From Hyaloscypha bicolor E (lineage: Eukaryota > Ascomycota > Leotiomycetes > Helotiales > Hyaloscyphaceae): DNA of 64,000 nucleotides. This document shows, piece by piece, positions 22,801 to 36,990 of this stretch. The stretch spans positions 248,001-312,000 of the forward strand of contig NW_020194562.1 in the NCBI RefSeq assembly GCF_002865645.1. Direction: 5' to 3'. Below the pieces are notes generated by a model. The model ran no database searches, was not told the DNA's origin, and saw only the letters and a list, made by a program, of their open reading frames with translations. Made by a program: the position numbers and the translations under genes. Each line of letters starts with the position of its first letter. Positions within the stretch are counted from its first letter, which is position 1.

Positions 22801-25260
22801 ATTTCTATTATAGGTTTATCTATTATTACTTTCAGGTAATTATAAGCTTAATAAATCTCTTAAAAGAAATAGAAAAGGACCGGAAATCCGGTTTCTTTAT
22901 ATAAATAAATAAAGTAGCTAAAAGCTTTAAGACTTTAAAAAAAGCTTTTATTATAATACCTATCCTAGTTTATTTTAACTTTTCTAAGAAAATTCATATT
23001 AAAACTAATATATTAAAATTTGTAATTACTAGTACTATTTTATAATAAGTTAATCCTAGTAATAGCCTAAAAAAATACTAGTATCTAGTAATATTCTAGT
23101 TCCGGAAACTCTCCGGAGCCAAATATAATTATAGTACCTATAATAGAAAGCTACTTGCGATTATTAAAGCCTTTAAGTATTAGTACTATTACCTTAAAAG
23201 GTCTAGGTTTATAATTAAAGTTATTATAAACTATAATAACCTCTAATACTTTATAGAAATAAAGTATTTAGAGAGCTATTAAATATATTAGGTAATATAT
23301 CTTATAATATATAATTTTAATATTATTTACTATAGAGGTGCCTTAAACCTAATAAATAGACCTAGTAAAAGATCTAATTATAAAGAAGGTCCTATTAATA
23401 TAACTTGGCTTCTGACTTTTTAAAATAAGTTAAAAAGAGCTTTTATAGTTATAATTCAGGGGTTCTTATAAATGTCTAAAGAGTTCCTTCTTTTAAATAA
23501 GTATTATTTAATACTTACTATATTTATAATAGCTAAGAAGAAATATTTATTATAAGATAAGTAAATAAATTATCTTATAGATCCCTTAACTATAAAATTA
23601 GTTAAGAAGCAAGGTATAAGAAAATGCCTTAAAGGCTCCGCTATTATAGCTAAGGTAATAAGGGTATTTATAACCGTATTACTTAATAGAACTAAAGATT
23701 TCTTAATCTCCCGAGTTTTTAAATTAGATAGTTATAAATACCTAATTCCCTATATATAAATATATACGGCTACTAAAAGAGCCATAGTACTAGCCCCTCT
23801 ATCTAAATCTCTTCTAAATATTATTTAGGTAGCTTAGAGAAATAATTCTCGATATTAGAATATTATAAAATAAAGATTTAGTAAGAAAGATACTAAGAGA
23901 AAAGAAATCTAGAAAAATAATTCGGGCTTATTTAGGTACTATTTAAGAATTATTATACCTAATAATCCCGCTTTATATTAAGAAGTTATAAAGCTTTATT
24001 ATAATAACCTAATAACTAGATATTATAAAGTAAAGAAAACTCTTGAGTTTCTTAAAAGATTCTAGTATTAGGAGAATATAAAAGGAAATATTTGCAATTA
24101 TTATTAAGAATATAATATTTACTAGAAAGTTAAGGTAAAAAGGCATTTGCTATATAGTTTGCTTAGTAGTTTACTATAGCCTAAAAGATTCTAGGATAAG
24201 ATTTCTATAGATTTTATTATAGGTCTACTACTATATAAGAATCTAATAAGAGATCCCGATTTTAATATAATTCTTATAATTATTAACTAGTACTTTAAAA
24301 TAATAAGATATATTATATACTATAAGATTATTAACTTTCCGGAGCTTACTAAGATTATATAGGAATATGTTTTCTTAATTTTTGGCTCTCCTAATAAAAT
24401 TGTTTCTAACTAAGAAATAGTATTTACTAGCTAGTTCTAGTCTATTTTCTGCTTTTACTTAATATATAAATAGTATTTAAGTATAGTTTATTATCCTCAG
24501 ATAAATAGTTAGATAGAAAAGCAAAACCAGGCCCTAAAATACTACCTAAGATATTATTATAATACCTAAAAGAATAACTAGTTTAAGAAGTTATCTTTTA
24601 CGGAATTTATATATAATAACTTAAAATATTAGGTTTTATAAAATATATCTTTCTATATATATTATAAATACTATTTTTAACTTCTATGAAATCCTGAGGA
24701 CAGGATTATAAGAGAAGTACTAGCTATATATAGGAGGCTAGAAACCCTTAAAGTAAAGTAAAGAAAGCTTGAGAATTTATAGTATTATATATAAAACAAC
24801 CGGGAAACCTATTATAATAGGTACTAGTTAGCTAAATATTACTTTAAAAAAGCCTAAGTAATACTATTAATAAGAAATATTAAACTTAAAATAAGAAAGC
24901 TTAAGCCAAAATTTATAGGTCTATTTAGGATTCTTAAATATATTAGTAATTTGGTATATAAGTTAAAACTACTAAGTATATATAATTATTTATATTTAAC
25001 TTTTTATATTTCCTTTTTTAAAGAATATATAATAAAAAAGAATTAGAAGCTATACCTATATTTTTTTAGAGAACTTCCGGAATTAGTAAATAATAATAAA
25101 GAATAAGAATAAGAAATAAAAGCTATTATTAATTACTAATAAGATAATAGAAGTAAGAAATAATAGTATTTAATTAAATAGAAAACCTAGCCTAAAAATT
25201 ATAATACCTAATTACCTGCTTTCCCTAACCTTAAAAATTCCAAGGAATTTCTAAAATCAT
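19880..25260 (+). pseudogene. Gy2 gag-pol polyprotein, RIP-inactivated
   Basis: Gag spans about 19,880-21,000, with PIPFPNIISFESNL-like text near 20,285. Protease would lie near 21,400-21,500. RT is clear at 22,080-22,900, with LFISKKDKELRLYINY, IFIKLDLKNTYY and YLNNILIYS near 22,531-22,566; this is YLDD with both aspartates mutated. RNase H text follows to about 23,400. Integrase runs about 23,600-24,650, with HLPYSLLSSLLQPK-like zinc-finger-linker text and DKISIDFIIGLLP for the first catalytic aspartate. A chromodomain-like end lies near 25,080-25,190. That makes it a chromovirus-type element. Stops are frequent. Confidence 0.82.
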
Positions 25261-25669
25261 ATAACTAAAACTATAGTTTAAAATCCAAAACTACTTTTTA
25301 ATAATCTCTTAAAATTAAAAAGAATTCTAAACTACTAAGAAAAAGGCTACTTAAAAGAAAGAGAGGATCTAGATAACTAAGAAAAGGCCCGGAATAATAA
25401 TAAAGATACTTTTTCTTTAGGTTTTTTTATTTATAAAGGTTTTCCAGGATTTTATTAAGGCTTACGAGAATTATATTTAAATTATTAGAAAAAGAATTCA
25501 GGATTAAGAAAGATTTATTATAGGTAAACTAGCTATAAGTATTTTAAATAAATAAACTCTAATTCTTATAAATTCCTAATTCCTAAAGCAAGAATATTAA
25601 ATACTAGCCCTATTTAGGACTTAGTAAAAAATTAACTAATATTTTCCGGAATCCGCTTATCTCTTAATA

Positions 25670-26400
25670 GAATATAGTTATATTATAATAATATTAGTAT
25701 TAAGAATATTAAGAGAAGCAAGTAAGGAACTTATAACTACTATATATATCTTATAAAAGGCCTAAACTTCTAAAGTTAGGTCCCGAATAGCTATAAATAT
25801 TATATTATTAGTATTTAAAGTACTAGTAATAGACTACTTAATAATTTTGGTAATAAGCTCGGTAATAAGGTTAATATTTTAAAGATAAATATTATAGTAT
25901 TTTTTTAAGAAATTAGTAAGTACCTAAATATATTAGAAAAAACTTATTTTTGGAATACTAACCTAAGTAATATTATTATCTGCCTTATTAAGATAGGAAA
26001 AAGAATTCTAAAGCTTATTAGTATTCTTCTAGTCTTTAAAAACCTAATTAATAGTATTATCCTTATTAGTATAATATTATTTAGGATATACTTTAAGAAA
26101 TTTCTTAAAAATTATAATAGTATCTTCCCAGAACTAATAAGCCTCTAATAAGTAATAAGGAATCTGAAATCGCATTAGCTTTAATAGATATTAAAGCTAA
26201 AGAACTTACTAATATATAAGACTTAGAATCCTTATTATAATGGTTATAATTTTTCTTACTAGATATTATAGTATATAAGGTAAAGGAATTAATAAGTAAA
26301 TACTTGAAATATTTCAAGTATCTGCTAGTAATAGGAAAGGAGGCTATAAGATTACTTTTATACTTATTATTACGGGAACGAATAATAAAGCCAGAAGAAA
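25670..26400 (-). pseudogene. Accessory ORF antisense to Gy2 gag-pol
   Basis: Minus-strand counterpart of 2,036-2,764. The open part (26,105-26,317) reads KYFKYLLINSFTLY..., SLALISIKANAISDSLLLIR and GLLVLGRYYYN, matching Gy1 residue for residue apart from RIP-type changes. It lies between pol and the 3' LTR, oriented against gag-pol. The cysteines are replaced by tyrosines even more fully than in Gy1. The family is unknown and it is inactive. Confidence 0.55.
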
Positions 26401-27046
26401 ATATTATGAAATTAATTGAAAATAATTAAAGAAAACTTGGAGAAAAGTAAAAGAAAAGGCTAGAAGATAATAATAGAAAAAGTTATATATATAGTTATTA
26501 GAAAGAAAGAGAGTATATAGTAATATAAAGAGATTCTTTTATAGAGATAGAGAACTACCTGGATTAACTACTAGTTTTCGTACTAGTCCTAATTAGAAAC
26601 TAGTATAACTAATTAATATATACTCTCAGAAGCCCGCAAATAATCTCTAGGACCTCAGAAATATTTATATAAGTTTCTTATATAAATATTTATTAAATAC
26701 TTTCTATATAGCTATTTAGATTATTCTAATACGAGATCTAATAGGTAGTATTAATTTCGTAAGGTAGTGCCTTAGTACTTTAGATTAAGCTAATTAGAAT
26801 ACTCAGATCCCAAATGAAATCGCAATTACTAGCTAGCCCCTATACCTAGAATATAATTACTCTTCTTTCTTACTTACTTAGCCCTAATCTAATTAGACAA
26901 TTTTTATGTCTATTATCTAGATTATATTAGTAAAACTACCTCTTAAGATACTAGAAGTTTATATTAATTAAATAATTAATTAATTAAATATTTACTAGAA
27001 TAAATTAATAAATCTTAAGGATAAGATCCTAGAAAAGAGGCATAGT

Positions 27047-27344
27047 TATAATATATATAGGATCGCACGTGACTTAAGGGCATATAATGAACCTCGGATA
27101 TTACGGGTATTAATTAGGGAATTCGGTAGCCCTTTAATATCCCAACTAACTACTATTTATATTATATGTATTAGGCTTATAAATTACTAATTATATATAT
27201 GCTATTAGGGCCTCCTATTTAGAGGGGGCTTCCCTGGACCTTATAGGAGAGACAGAGATTAGTTCTATACTAAATTTAATACTATGGTTTTACAATATAC
27301 TAATTTATTCTATTATCTTATTACCTACTAATAAATACCTTATA
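27047..27344 (+). repeat. Gy2 3' LTR
   Basis: 298 bp, collinear with the 5' LTR. It is less mutated than that LTR in several positions (for example GAACCTCGGATATTACGGG). Followed by the AATAA duplication at 27,345-27,349. Confidence 0.92.
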
Positions 27345-27359
27345 AATAAAAGTTATAAA

Positions 27360-28100
27360 AACCTAGAAAGTCTTATATTTCTTTAATTATTTTTAGTAAT
27401 TACTAGTTCTTAATAACTATTATTTTATCTAAATCTATTTTAATATCTCTAATAAAAATAATAAAGCCTAGATATTTTATATAAGTAATTTTAAATTCTA
27501 ATTTCTTAATATTTATTTAGAAACTAGTATTTTATAATTATTAAAAAATATTTTATATATAGTTTTTATATTCTAGGAAATTATTTAAATAAATTAGAAT
27601 ATTATTTAAATAAGTTATATAAAAAATATTAAGATAATTAAAGAAAATATTATTTATATATTTCTAATATATAATAGAGCTATTAATTAGGCCTTTTTAA
27701 AGAATCTTATACTTATAGGCTTTATATCTTATATAGAATATTATAAGTTCTTCTAATTCTGGATTTATTTAGATTTAATAAAATATTTACTAAATATCTA
27801 GCTTTATATATATCTTAGCTTAAGCTAGCTATATAAAGGTTTTATAAATAAGAAAAAGAAAATAATAGTTCTTTTATATTAAGTTATTTAGCTTATAATA
27901 ATTAATATAAAATTAGAGAGTTTTATTAGCCTTTTTTATAAAAAGAATTAGAAATATAAAAGAAGACTAGCTTAGCTTAATAAAGCCTTATTAAAGGTTT
28001 TCTTTAAGGAAATACTTGATTTTCTATAGCTTATAAATTAATTATTAATAAAATAGGAAATATTTTAAGCTTTTTAGGTTTTTAGAATTATTAATCTAAA
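27360..28100 (-). pseudogene. Gy3 reverse transcriptase remnant
   Basis: Reading the minus strand: text equivalent to IYKARYLVNILLNLNKSRI near 27,800 is the 'D-R-A-F-N-...-I-R' block of Ty3-type RT after RIP, and YLNNILIYL near 27,583-27,616 is the YLDD box. The frame is full of stops. It sets the orientation of Gy3 and its gypsy identity. The family differs from Gy1/Gy2 and from Gy4. Confidence 0.7.
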
Positions 28101-30590
28101 TCTTATAATTATATAATTAATATAGAAATAAAATATTTAATATTTCTTTTAAAAAGATATTTATAAAATTCTTAAACTTTTCTAATAAAACTTTTACTAG
28201 TTATTATAGTTCTATTTCTCCTAATTATTACTTATTTAAGATAAACTTATTCTTTTATTATAATTCTAGCTTTTTATTAATCTTAAAAAATAATATTATA
28301 AAAAAAAGACTTTTTTTTTCTATAAATTTATCTAGAAAGTAGTTAGTAAAATATCTATAATATTAATTATAGGCCTTAATTAGATCTTATAACTTTTCTT
28401 TAGATAATATAGTTTTAATATTTCTATTTCTGGTTTAAGAAAAACTTTTATATTTTCTAAGGCTACTTATATTTCTCTATAATATTAAATTTAATTCTTT
28501 TATTATATATGGCTTTTTAAATCCGGATTAGGAAAAAAATAAGGGAATTTCTTTTTTATAAGCTAAAGTTTCTAGAACTTATTTATAGCTATAGCTTTAT
28601 TTCTTTTATTTATATTTTTTTAATACTAATTACTTTTCTCAGATTCTAAATTCTTATATATAATAATTAGAACCTTATTTTAATTCTTTTTTCTAGACTA
28701 ATTATCTGGCTAGATTAATTTTTTATTCTTATAATTAATTAAAATACTAGTATTTATAAACTATTATTATCCCAAAATTATATTATATTTACTTAATTCT
28801 ATAACTAGTATAAGTATTAGGACCTTTTATTTATTAATTAAAAATATAAGCTTAATATAATAAATAATAAATATAGCCTACTTATTATTAAATTCTCTTA
28901 TATTATAGGGTAATACTAATTAAATAAACTTAATATCTAGGAATTATTTAATTATTTTTATAAACTTAAAATTAATAAAAATATATTTATTTATTTTGGT
29001 ATTAATAAGAGAAGAAGTCTTAATATCTAATTTATTATTACTAATTATATAAGGAAATATAAATATTTTATTTCCTAATAGCTAGCTTAAATTAACTTTT
29101 ATTATATTTATATAATATAGCTTTAAAAAAGAAACTTTTTTTAGGGGTTTTTATTTCCCTATTTTATATTCTTAAATAGCTTACTTATAATAAGTACTAT
29201 TAGTTTAGTTACTAAAACTTGTTTTATATATTTTATTTTAGGCTCTAGATAATTTCTAAATATATAATTAAATCTATTATAATTATAGTATTTAAGATCT
29301 AAGAATCCGGGCTTTAGAATAATAGGCTTATCTATTACTAGAATCTTAGAAATAGGCTTTATATAAGAAATGCCTTCTAAGCTTAGTTTATTTATATTTT
29401 TATTAGTTTTCTTAAATATTTAGTTTTTCTTTTTATAATAAATTCAGATTTACTAATTATTTATAGTATAGTATTATATAAACTTTATAATATAAATAGC
29501 CGAATTATTATTATATATAATTATAGTCTTTTAGAACTTCTAGATATACTTATTATTTAGGTTATTTTTAAGGTCTTATAAATTAATATTTCTATTTATT
29601 ATATATTTTAGGAATAAAATATAAAATTCCTAAAAAGTTTAGCCTTTTTTTATAAATAGCTTTTTAAAGGCTTATTAAGTATTATATTTCTTATTTGGGT
29701 TATTATATAGCTTTTTAGATAAATATATAGTTCTTTAATAATCTTATATATATATTAATTATTCTAGTTTAGATAAGAGAAAATTAGTATAAGAATATAG
29801 CTATTTATATAGCCGGAAATATAAATAATCTTAAGATTCTTTATCTAATAAATATTAAAGTTATTATAAAGCTTATTCTTAATCTAAACTAACTAATTAT
29901 TAAAAGTAATATTATTTTTAGTTATATCTTTAAAAATTAAAGAATTAGGAAATTTAACTAAATATTTATTTTCTAAAATAAAGAAACTAGTTATTTCTAT
30001 AGGCTATATAATAAGCTTCTTAATAATAGCTTTATTTTTTTTATAGGGCTTACTTAATTTCTCTTAACTAATTATAATAATTCTTATTATAAGTAAGAAT
30101 ATTATATATTTTTAAAATTAGCTTAATAATTTCTTTATATAAAGCCTCTAGATTCCGAAATAATTCTTAGAAGTCTGCTTTTAATAAAATAGATCTTTTT
30201 TTTTCCTCGGCTTTTTAAAAGAAAATATTTCTCTTATTATAAGTATTAATAGGATATTTGAATTTCTTAAAAAACTTAATAAAAGGCTCTAGTTTATTTT
30301 CTAATAATATACTAGTAATATCTTATATTATAGCTTTTTCTAACTTGCCTAGTTATTCCGGAACTTGCTTTTTTATAGATCTTTATCTAATAATAAGATT
30401 ACTAGCCTATTTACTTACCTGGCTAATTTAGGGCTTTCTTACCTAATTATTCTAAGGCTTTTTTTTGTTCTAATATTAGTTAACTAGTATAGAAATAGCT
30501 ATAGTATATTATATTTATATTTATTAAAAACTAATTAGATAAATATTATTTAAATTCTTTATAAGATTAAGAAATAAATAAACTTTAAAT
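28100..30590 (-). pseudogene. Gy3 gag/protease side, decayed
   Basis: RIPped minus-strand remnant between RT and the right LTR. No zinc knuckle or protease motif can be placed with confidence. The call rests on position only. Confidence 0.4.
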
Positions 30591-30845
30591 TATATTATAA
30601 ATATAAGATCTAGGGCCTAAAAAATATAATTAGACTATTTTTATTTTAATAATTTAATACTAAAAAAAAGAAGATCTTAAAAAAGCCTCGAATCTAAATA
30701 ATTACAAGCTATATATAGGCTTATATACTAGCTTAAGCTCGAAGTTATATATAATAATTAGGTAATTATAGATATCTTATTTAGATATTAGATACCTTAC
30801 TAATTCTAGTCTAATTCTTACTAGTACTATATATTATAATAACTA
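30591..30845 (-). repeat. Gy3 LTR (right)
   Basis: About 255 bp, aligning to 16,883-17,139. Followed by TAATA at 30,846-30,850. Confidence 0.8.
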
Positions 30846-30850
30846 TAATA

Positions 30851-31577
30851 ATATAGGGATTTAATTTAAAACCTATTATATATTATAATTAGATATAATT
30901 AGTAATAACTAATTTTATAAAATATAATATATTTAGTAATATTTATTTCTCTAGTTTCTATTTAAGTTATTTCTATAAACTAGCTTATATTAAATAATAT
31001 AGCTAATAATAATTCTATTTAGTAATAAAATAATTAAATAAAATAAAATTAAAAATAATAAAATAACTAACTAATCTAGGCTTTTACTATAATATTAAAT
31101 ATAAAAAAAAATAATTCTTAAGTTATTATTACTATAAATAAATATAATTATAGTTATATAAAGTTTATTATAAGAAATAAGAAACTATTATTTAATTATA
31201 TTATATTTTATTTTATAAACTATAATAGCTTTTAGTATAGCTAGAGCTTTTTAATAATAAAATTAAATTATAATTAATTTCTAATAGCTTTTAAGAATTT
31301 CCTTTTATAATTTATTTAAGAAATTAATATACTAATTTAATAACTTATATTTATAAAAGTTATAATTATAGAGATTATATTTCTAGTAATAAGCTAATAT
31401 AATATAACCTATTCTTATTTTAAATATATTAATTAAAGCCATATTATACTATTTAATATTAAACTTTAATTTATTATAATTTATTATAAATATAATTCTT
31501 CTTTTCTAAAATCTAAATTATTTATAAAACTAAATATATTAGAGAATTAATCTAAAAAATATAAAAACAAAATAACT
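30851..31577 (+). other. RIPped sequence, probably upstream part of the copia element
   Basis: Dense A+T with no frame that I can assign. It lies directly upstream of the copia RT fragment and may be more of its pol, but no motif shows this. Confidence 0.35.
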
Positions 31578-31699
31578 AAAGTTTTATAAGGCTAAGTTCT
31601 TGGCTAAGAAATATAAATGCCTTATTTCTAACTATAATCTTAAGTTTAATAGAGATATTATTTATATAAATATTACCAGAATTACCCTTATATAAAAAT

Positions 31700-31704
31700 A
31701 CTAG
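31700..31704. repeat. Gy4 target-site duplication, left (ACTAG)
   Basis: ACTAG at 31,700-31,704 is repeated at 38,697-38,701, exactly outside the two LTRs. Confidence 0.88.
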
Positions 31705-32007
31705 TATAATAAATATATATAATAATATATAAATAGGTATTAGATATTATAAATCTAGTTTCCTATTTTAGGTATAGCTTATAATTAGAATTATATAAAT
31801 TATATAAGATTTCCTAATTAAGTAAAGGGCTTTATATACTTGGCTAAGTACTAGGGAATATATAGGAAGATACTTCTAGCTTTAGAAGAAGTATTAATTA
31901 GTTTTTTATTAGAATTAATTCTTGAAATTAGTTATACTTATAAGTATTACTTTATAGCTTACTTACCTTAATTACTTATATATTACCTTACTATTATATA
32001 CCTTATA
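31705..32007 (+). repeat. Gy4 5' LTR
   Basis: 303 bp, beginning TATAATA (ancestral TGTAATA) and ending CCTTATA. Collinear with 38,394-38,696. Confidence 0.9.
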
Positions 32008-32229
32008 TTCTAATTAATCTAATTTTTAGAAAGTAGTTTATTATAAGGTAATTAAGCTAGTAATAAATAAAACTACTAATAGCTAGAGTATTAACTAGAA
32101 AAAGCGCCTCTATTATTACTAGGATAACCTAGTTAGGTATTTAGGAAAGTGCCTAGTTAGTTACTTTAGCTATTACCTAATTAGGAAAAGGAAGTAAAAC
32201 TCAGATATTCCTTTAACTAGTTACTAGGA

Positions 32230-35200
32230 TAATAATAATAGAAAAGCTAGCGGCGGCTCATTATTATATTACTAAATTAGAAGTAAAGATATAATAGAAA
32301 AAGAATCTAGAGAATCTAGAAGCTTAGATTTACTATTTTAAGAAAATTTGGGCACTTATTATAAAACCTATTATATTACTAGTAATATGTTTAGTTTATA
32401 GAGCTTTAAAAACCCGAGAATTACTAATTTATAAGAAGAAAAGTATTAAGGAAGCCTAGAACTTCTTTTACTAGATAAAGCTAAAATAGTATAAAAATAG
32501 TAGAATTACCTAAACTATAAATATAGTAAAGGTTATATATTATATTTCTTATTTTAAGAATATAACTAGGGATATCTAGAAATATAGGAAGTAATTAGTA
32601 AGTATTAATACTATAGATTAGGAGACTTTTATTAAATTTATAAAGAATTCTATCTTAGATTCAGAGAACTATAATAATAATATTCTTACTAAGTTTAAGA
32701 ATATAAAATAGTAGCCAGGTTAAAGTATCTAAAGCTTTATATTTTATTTAGATAGCCTATTAGATAACTTGGGATATACGGGTTTATTATAAGAGCAAGA
32801 TAACTTATTTAGTAATTTAAGGCAAGAGATTTAGGACGAGATTAATTACTAAGGAAATACTTTATAAGAAAGAGAGAAGCTTATTTCTGTAATTATAAGA
32901 ATTAAGAATAACTTAAACTAGTTTATTTAACGGGAATATAATAATAAGCTAATAGGTTAATAAAAGAAAGGAAATTAGAGAAAAAAGAAAAAAGATAATA
33001 AAGAAAAATAAAAGAAAAATATATTCCCATTACGAGATTCGCATAACTAAAGTAATAAAAGCATAATAACGGAATCTAATATAGTACCTATATTAGGATT
33101 TATAAAACCGGATATAACTTGCTTTATTTACTAGAAAAAGAATTATTATATTATTACTTATCTAAATTAGGGAAAACCAACTTATTATAACTATAATAAG
33201 TCTAGCTATAAGGCATATAAGTACCTAGAACTAAAAAAGCCGGAAAATAGGCGTGCCTTATAATAATTATATTTATTTATATTATAGAGGGCAAGGCCCC
33301 TAAAACGAGAATAGTAATTAAGGTTACTATTAAAATAAGGAAAAGTAAATAAAGAATTAAAGTATTAGTTAACTCGGGTATAAAGGCTAATTATATAAAA
33401 AGAAAATTAGCTTTAAATATAGGTATTCTATTAATATTAAAGGTAATTCCCTTGTTTTTATTAGAGGAAAAAAGAATTCATTTATATAAAGATTATATTC
33501 TTGGGATTATTATTAAGAATATACTAGGAAACTAAAAAGAGGCTAATATATACTTTATATTATATAATTTTAATCTAAATTATATTAATATAATACTTGG
33601 ATTCCTATAGTTTTACTAGATTAATTCCCTAATTTTCTTTAGAGAAGTAATATAAAGATACTAGATTTAATTATAGAAAATTAAAGTTCTAAATACTAGG
33701 AAGTTTACTAAAGTAATAAAATATAAGACATATATTTTTCTATTAATTACTTACCCTATAATAAATAGCTAAAGAATTACTATTATTATTATAAATAAGA
33801 TAGCTATATTTCTCGGAAAATATTAGGATCTTTTCCGAGTATTTTTTATAGAAACTATAAATATATTACTTAATTACTATATAATAAAGTATTATATAAA
33901 TCTGAAACCAGGATCCTAATTACTATATAATCCTATATATACTTTATTAAAAAGAAAACTTAAAGTTCTTCGGGAATATCTTAATACTAGCTTAGAAAAA
34001 AAGTAAATCTATTATTTTATTAGTCTAGCTAGTATCCTAATTATATTTATTTTAAAGAAAAAAAGCGGCTTATATTTATATATTAATTACTGAAATCTAA
34101 ATAAAATTATTATTAAGAACTAAATACTATTATTACTTATTAATAAGATAATAAATAGGCTTTATAAAGTAAAAATATATATAAAGCTAGATTTAAAAAA
34201 TACTTACTATTAGTTATAAATACGAGAAAGTAATAAGTAAAAAATAATATTTCGAATATATTATAAATATTTTAAGTACTATATTATACTCTTTAGATTA
34301 TCTAATACTTTAGTAATATTTCAGGTATATATTAATTATATACTAGTAAATCTCGTAAATATTATTTATATAATTTATTTAAATAATATTTTAATTTATT
34401 TAGAAAATCTAGAATAATATATAATAGTAATCTAATATATACTCGAGTAATTATAGTAATACTAGCTTTTTATAAACTTAGTAAAATACAAGTTTAATAT
34501 AAAGAAAATAAAGTTTCTGGGATTTATAATTAGCCTAGATAATATAGAAATAAAGACTAGCCGGGTTATAACTATTAGAAAATAGCTAGCCCCAAAAAAT
34601 AATATTCGAGAAATTTAAGTATTTCTGAGTTTTACTAACTTTTACTAGAGATTTATTTATAAATATTCTAGAATAATAAAAGAATTAACTAATTTACTAA
34701 AAACTAGTAAAAAACTATTATATTAGTTTAGCTAGATAAATAAAGTAAATAAGGCTTTTAGGAAACTATAAATTATATTTATAATAGTATTAATTCTTTA
34801 TTATTTTAACCTAGCCTTAAAAATTCATATAAAAACAAATATTTTAGGATTTGTAATTATAAGTATAATTTTCTAGTTCTTTAATAAAAAGGCAAAAGCT
34901 AAGTAATATCCTATTACTTTTTATTTAAAAAAGATAACTATAATTAAAAATAAGTATAAAACGCATAACTTTAAACTCTTGGCTATTATTCTAGTATTTT
35001 ATACTTAGTAATATTACCTAATATATATCTAGTATATTATTATTATTAAAATAAATTATAATAACTTAAAATACTTTATAATTAAGAGAAAACTAAATAG
35101 TTAATAGATAAGATAAGTAAAAAAGCTAGCTATTTTTAACTTTATCTTAAAGTATTAGCTAGGGTATAGTAATCCCGCTAATAGGCTATTAAGGAAGCTA

Positions 35201-36990
35201 GACTTTATAGTAAGTATAAATAAAAATACTTTATTATTTATGTTTTATAATAAGCTATAAAATATAGAATAGAGAACCCTATAAGTAGTAGTAATAAGAC
35301 ACTATACTATTTCTATAATACTATAATATAAGGCCCAGGAAAAAAGAAATAAGTACTTCTTAATTAGTGAAATACTAAGGAATTCCGAAAAGAAAGTTTA
35401 TTTTAGTAATAAAGTAATACTAGAAATACTATTACTTGAGCCTATTACTAGTATAACTAGTTATAAATAATATATATTATGAATTCTAGCTATATAGATA
35501 ACTAGGTCCAAAATAGTATATGAGGAAAATAGAGAAATATTACTTAAATTACTATTATAATACTAAAGGCTCAATTTATTAATATAATACTAATAATATA
35601 AATAGTTCTTAAAAAAAACCTTTACTAAAGCTATTAAGACTTAGGAACTTAATATATCTAGGTTATTAAGATATTAGGGCACTATTTATATACTAAATAA
35701 GCCGGCTCTTAAAAAAGAATTACTATAAGCTAATTATAATAATCTCATAAATAGGTATTTTAGTACTAGTAAAATACTAGAGATTTTCTAGAAAAAGTAC
35801 TTCTAGTAAAATATAAGAAAAAATATAAAAGACTATATTAGAACTTGTCTTATATATTAATAAACTAAGGTAAAAAGATATCTATTATATAGTATACTTA
35901 GTTTATTTCCCTTTTTCTTTAAGCTATAGTAAGAAATTACTATAAACTTTATTACGGGGCTATCTCTTTCTAGATTTTATAATAAAATATATAATTTTAT
36001 ATTTATTATTATTAATAAGTATATAAAAATAATATAATATATTCTAATTATTAAGAAAATCTTGGTTCCTGAGCTAGTAAAGCTATTTATATATTATATT
36101 ATTAAAAACTTTAGTATACCTATAGGTATAATCTTTAATAAAGAATCTGTTTTTATAAGTAAGTTCTAGTTAAGTCTATATTTTTACTTAAAGATTTAAT
36201 AATAACTAAGTATAATATTCTATTTATAAACTAATAAATAAATAAAGAATCTAAACTAAACTCTAGAATAATACTTAAGGTACTATACTAGCTATTAGTA
36301 AGATAACTAGGTAATAAAGCTTATTCTTATAGAATTTATATATAATAACTTTATATATTTAATAATAGAAATATCTTTATTTTATATCTTATATAGATTT
36401 TATTCTAATATTAAACTATATATTAAGAATAATATTTTAGAAGAAAGGGTACTAATAATATAGGAAAAAATATAAAGAATTTAAATAAAATAAGAAATAC
36501 TAAAGAAATAATAATAAGAAATAATAAATATATAAAAAAAGTATTATAATAAGAAATATATTAATAAGGAGTTTAAAATATATAATAAAGTTATATTTTA
36601 TATAAAGAATATTTAATAGCTATAACCTAATATAAAGCTAATAAATAGATATCTTAGTTTCTTTAAAATTCTAGAAGTTATAGAAATATATAAATAAATA
36701 TATTACTTGAAATTACTATTATTATATTAGATCTATAATATTTTTTATATTTCTTTCTTAAAACCATAATACCCGCAAGCTAGTACTATAATAAAACTAG
36801 AGCTAGTCGAGATTAAGGGCAAAGAAAAATTCGAGATAGAATCTATTATAGCCTATAAAAAAAGTAGAAAAAAAAGGAAATATCTTATTTATTAGAAAAG
36901 CTACTTATTAGTAAATAATATATAAGAATTACTAAGTAATCTAGAAAATATAGCTTAAGAATTATAAGAATACTTGGAAAAGAGTAATAT
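32230..36990 (+). pseudogene. Gy4 gag-pol with zinc knuckles and chromodomain, RIP-inactivated
   Basis: Gag starts near 32,230 (RALKTRELLIYKKK, SFIFYLDSLLDNLGY). A double zinc knuckle lies at 33,113-33,250, reading CFIYQKKNHYIITYLNQGKP then YYNYNKSSYKAYKYLE, where Y stands for ancestral C. An aspartyl protease LVNSGTKANYI (DSG to NSG) is at about 33,367-33,400. RT is at 33,990-34,450 with LDLKNTYYQLQIRES and YLNNILIYLE. RNase H follows, then integrase at about 35,700-36,400 (INFITGLSLS). The chromodomain is at 36,836-36,990 (IIAYKKSRKKRKYLIYQKSY). Frequent stops make it non-functional. Confidence 0.82.

Larger units (their letters stand above)
19516..27344 (+). mobile_element. Gy2: Ty3/gypsy LTR retrotransposon (plus strand)
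   Basis: A 7,829-bp complete element, the second copy of the Gy1 family, inserted into Gy3. LTRs are 298 bp each (19,516-19,813 and 27,047-27,344) and begin TATAAT where Gy1 has TGTGAT in the coding sense. Gag-pol is on the plus strand; the accessory ORF between pol and the 3' LTR is on the minus strand, as in Gy1. Practically the whole element is RIPped, including the part that stays intact in Gy1 (1,400-1,900, corresponding to about 26,540-27,040 here). Confidence 0.92.
16883..30845 (-). mobile_element. Gy3: Ty3/gypsy element (minus), containing Gy2
   Basis: LTRs of about 257 bp (16,883-17,139) and 255 bp (30,591-30,845) share a conserved block AAGATCTAGGGCCT near their left ends and CTAGTACTATATATTATAAT at their right ends. 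Excluding Gy2 the element is about 6.1 kb. Minus-strand RT at 27,360-28,100 gives the orientation: 17,140-19,510 is the RNase H/integrase side and 28,100-30,590 the protease/gag side. It is extremely RIPped throughout. Confidence 0.82.
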
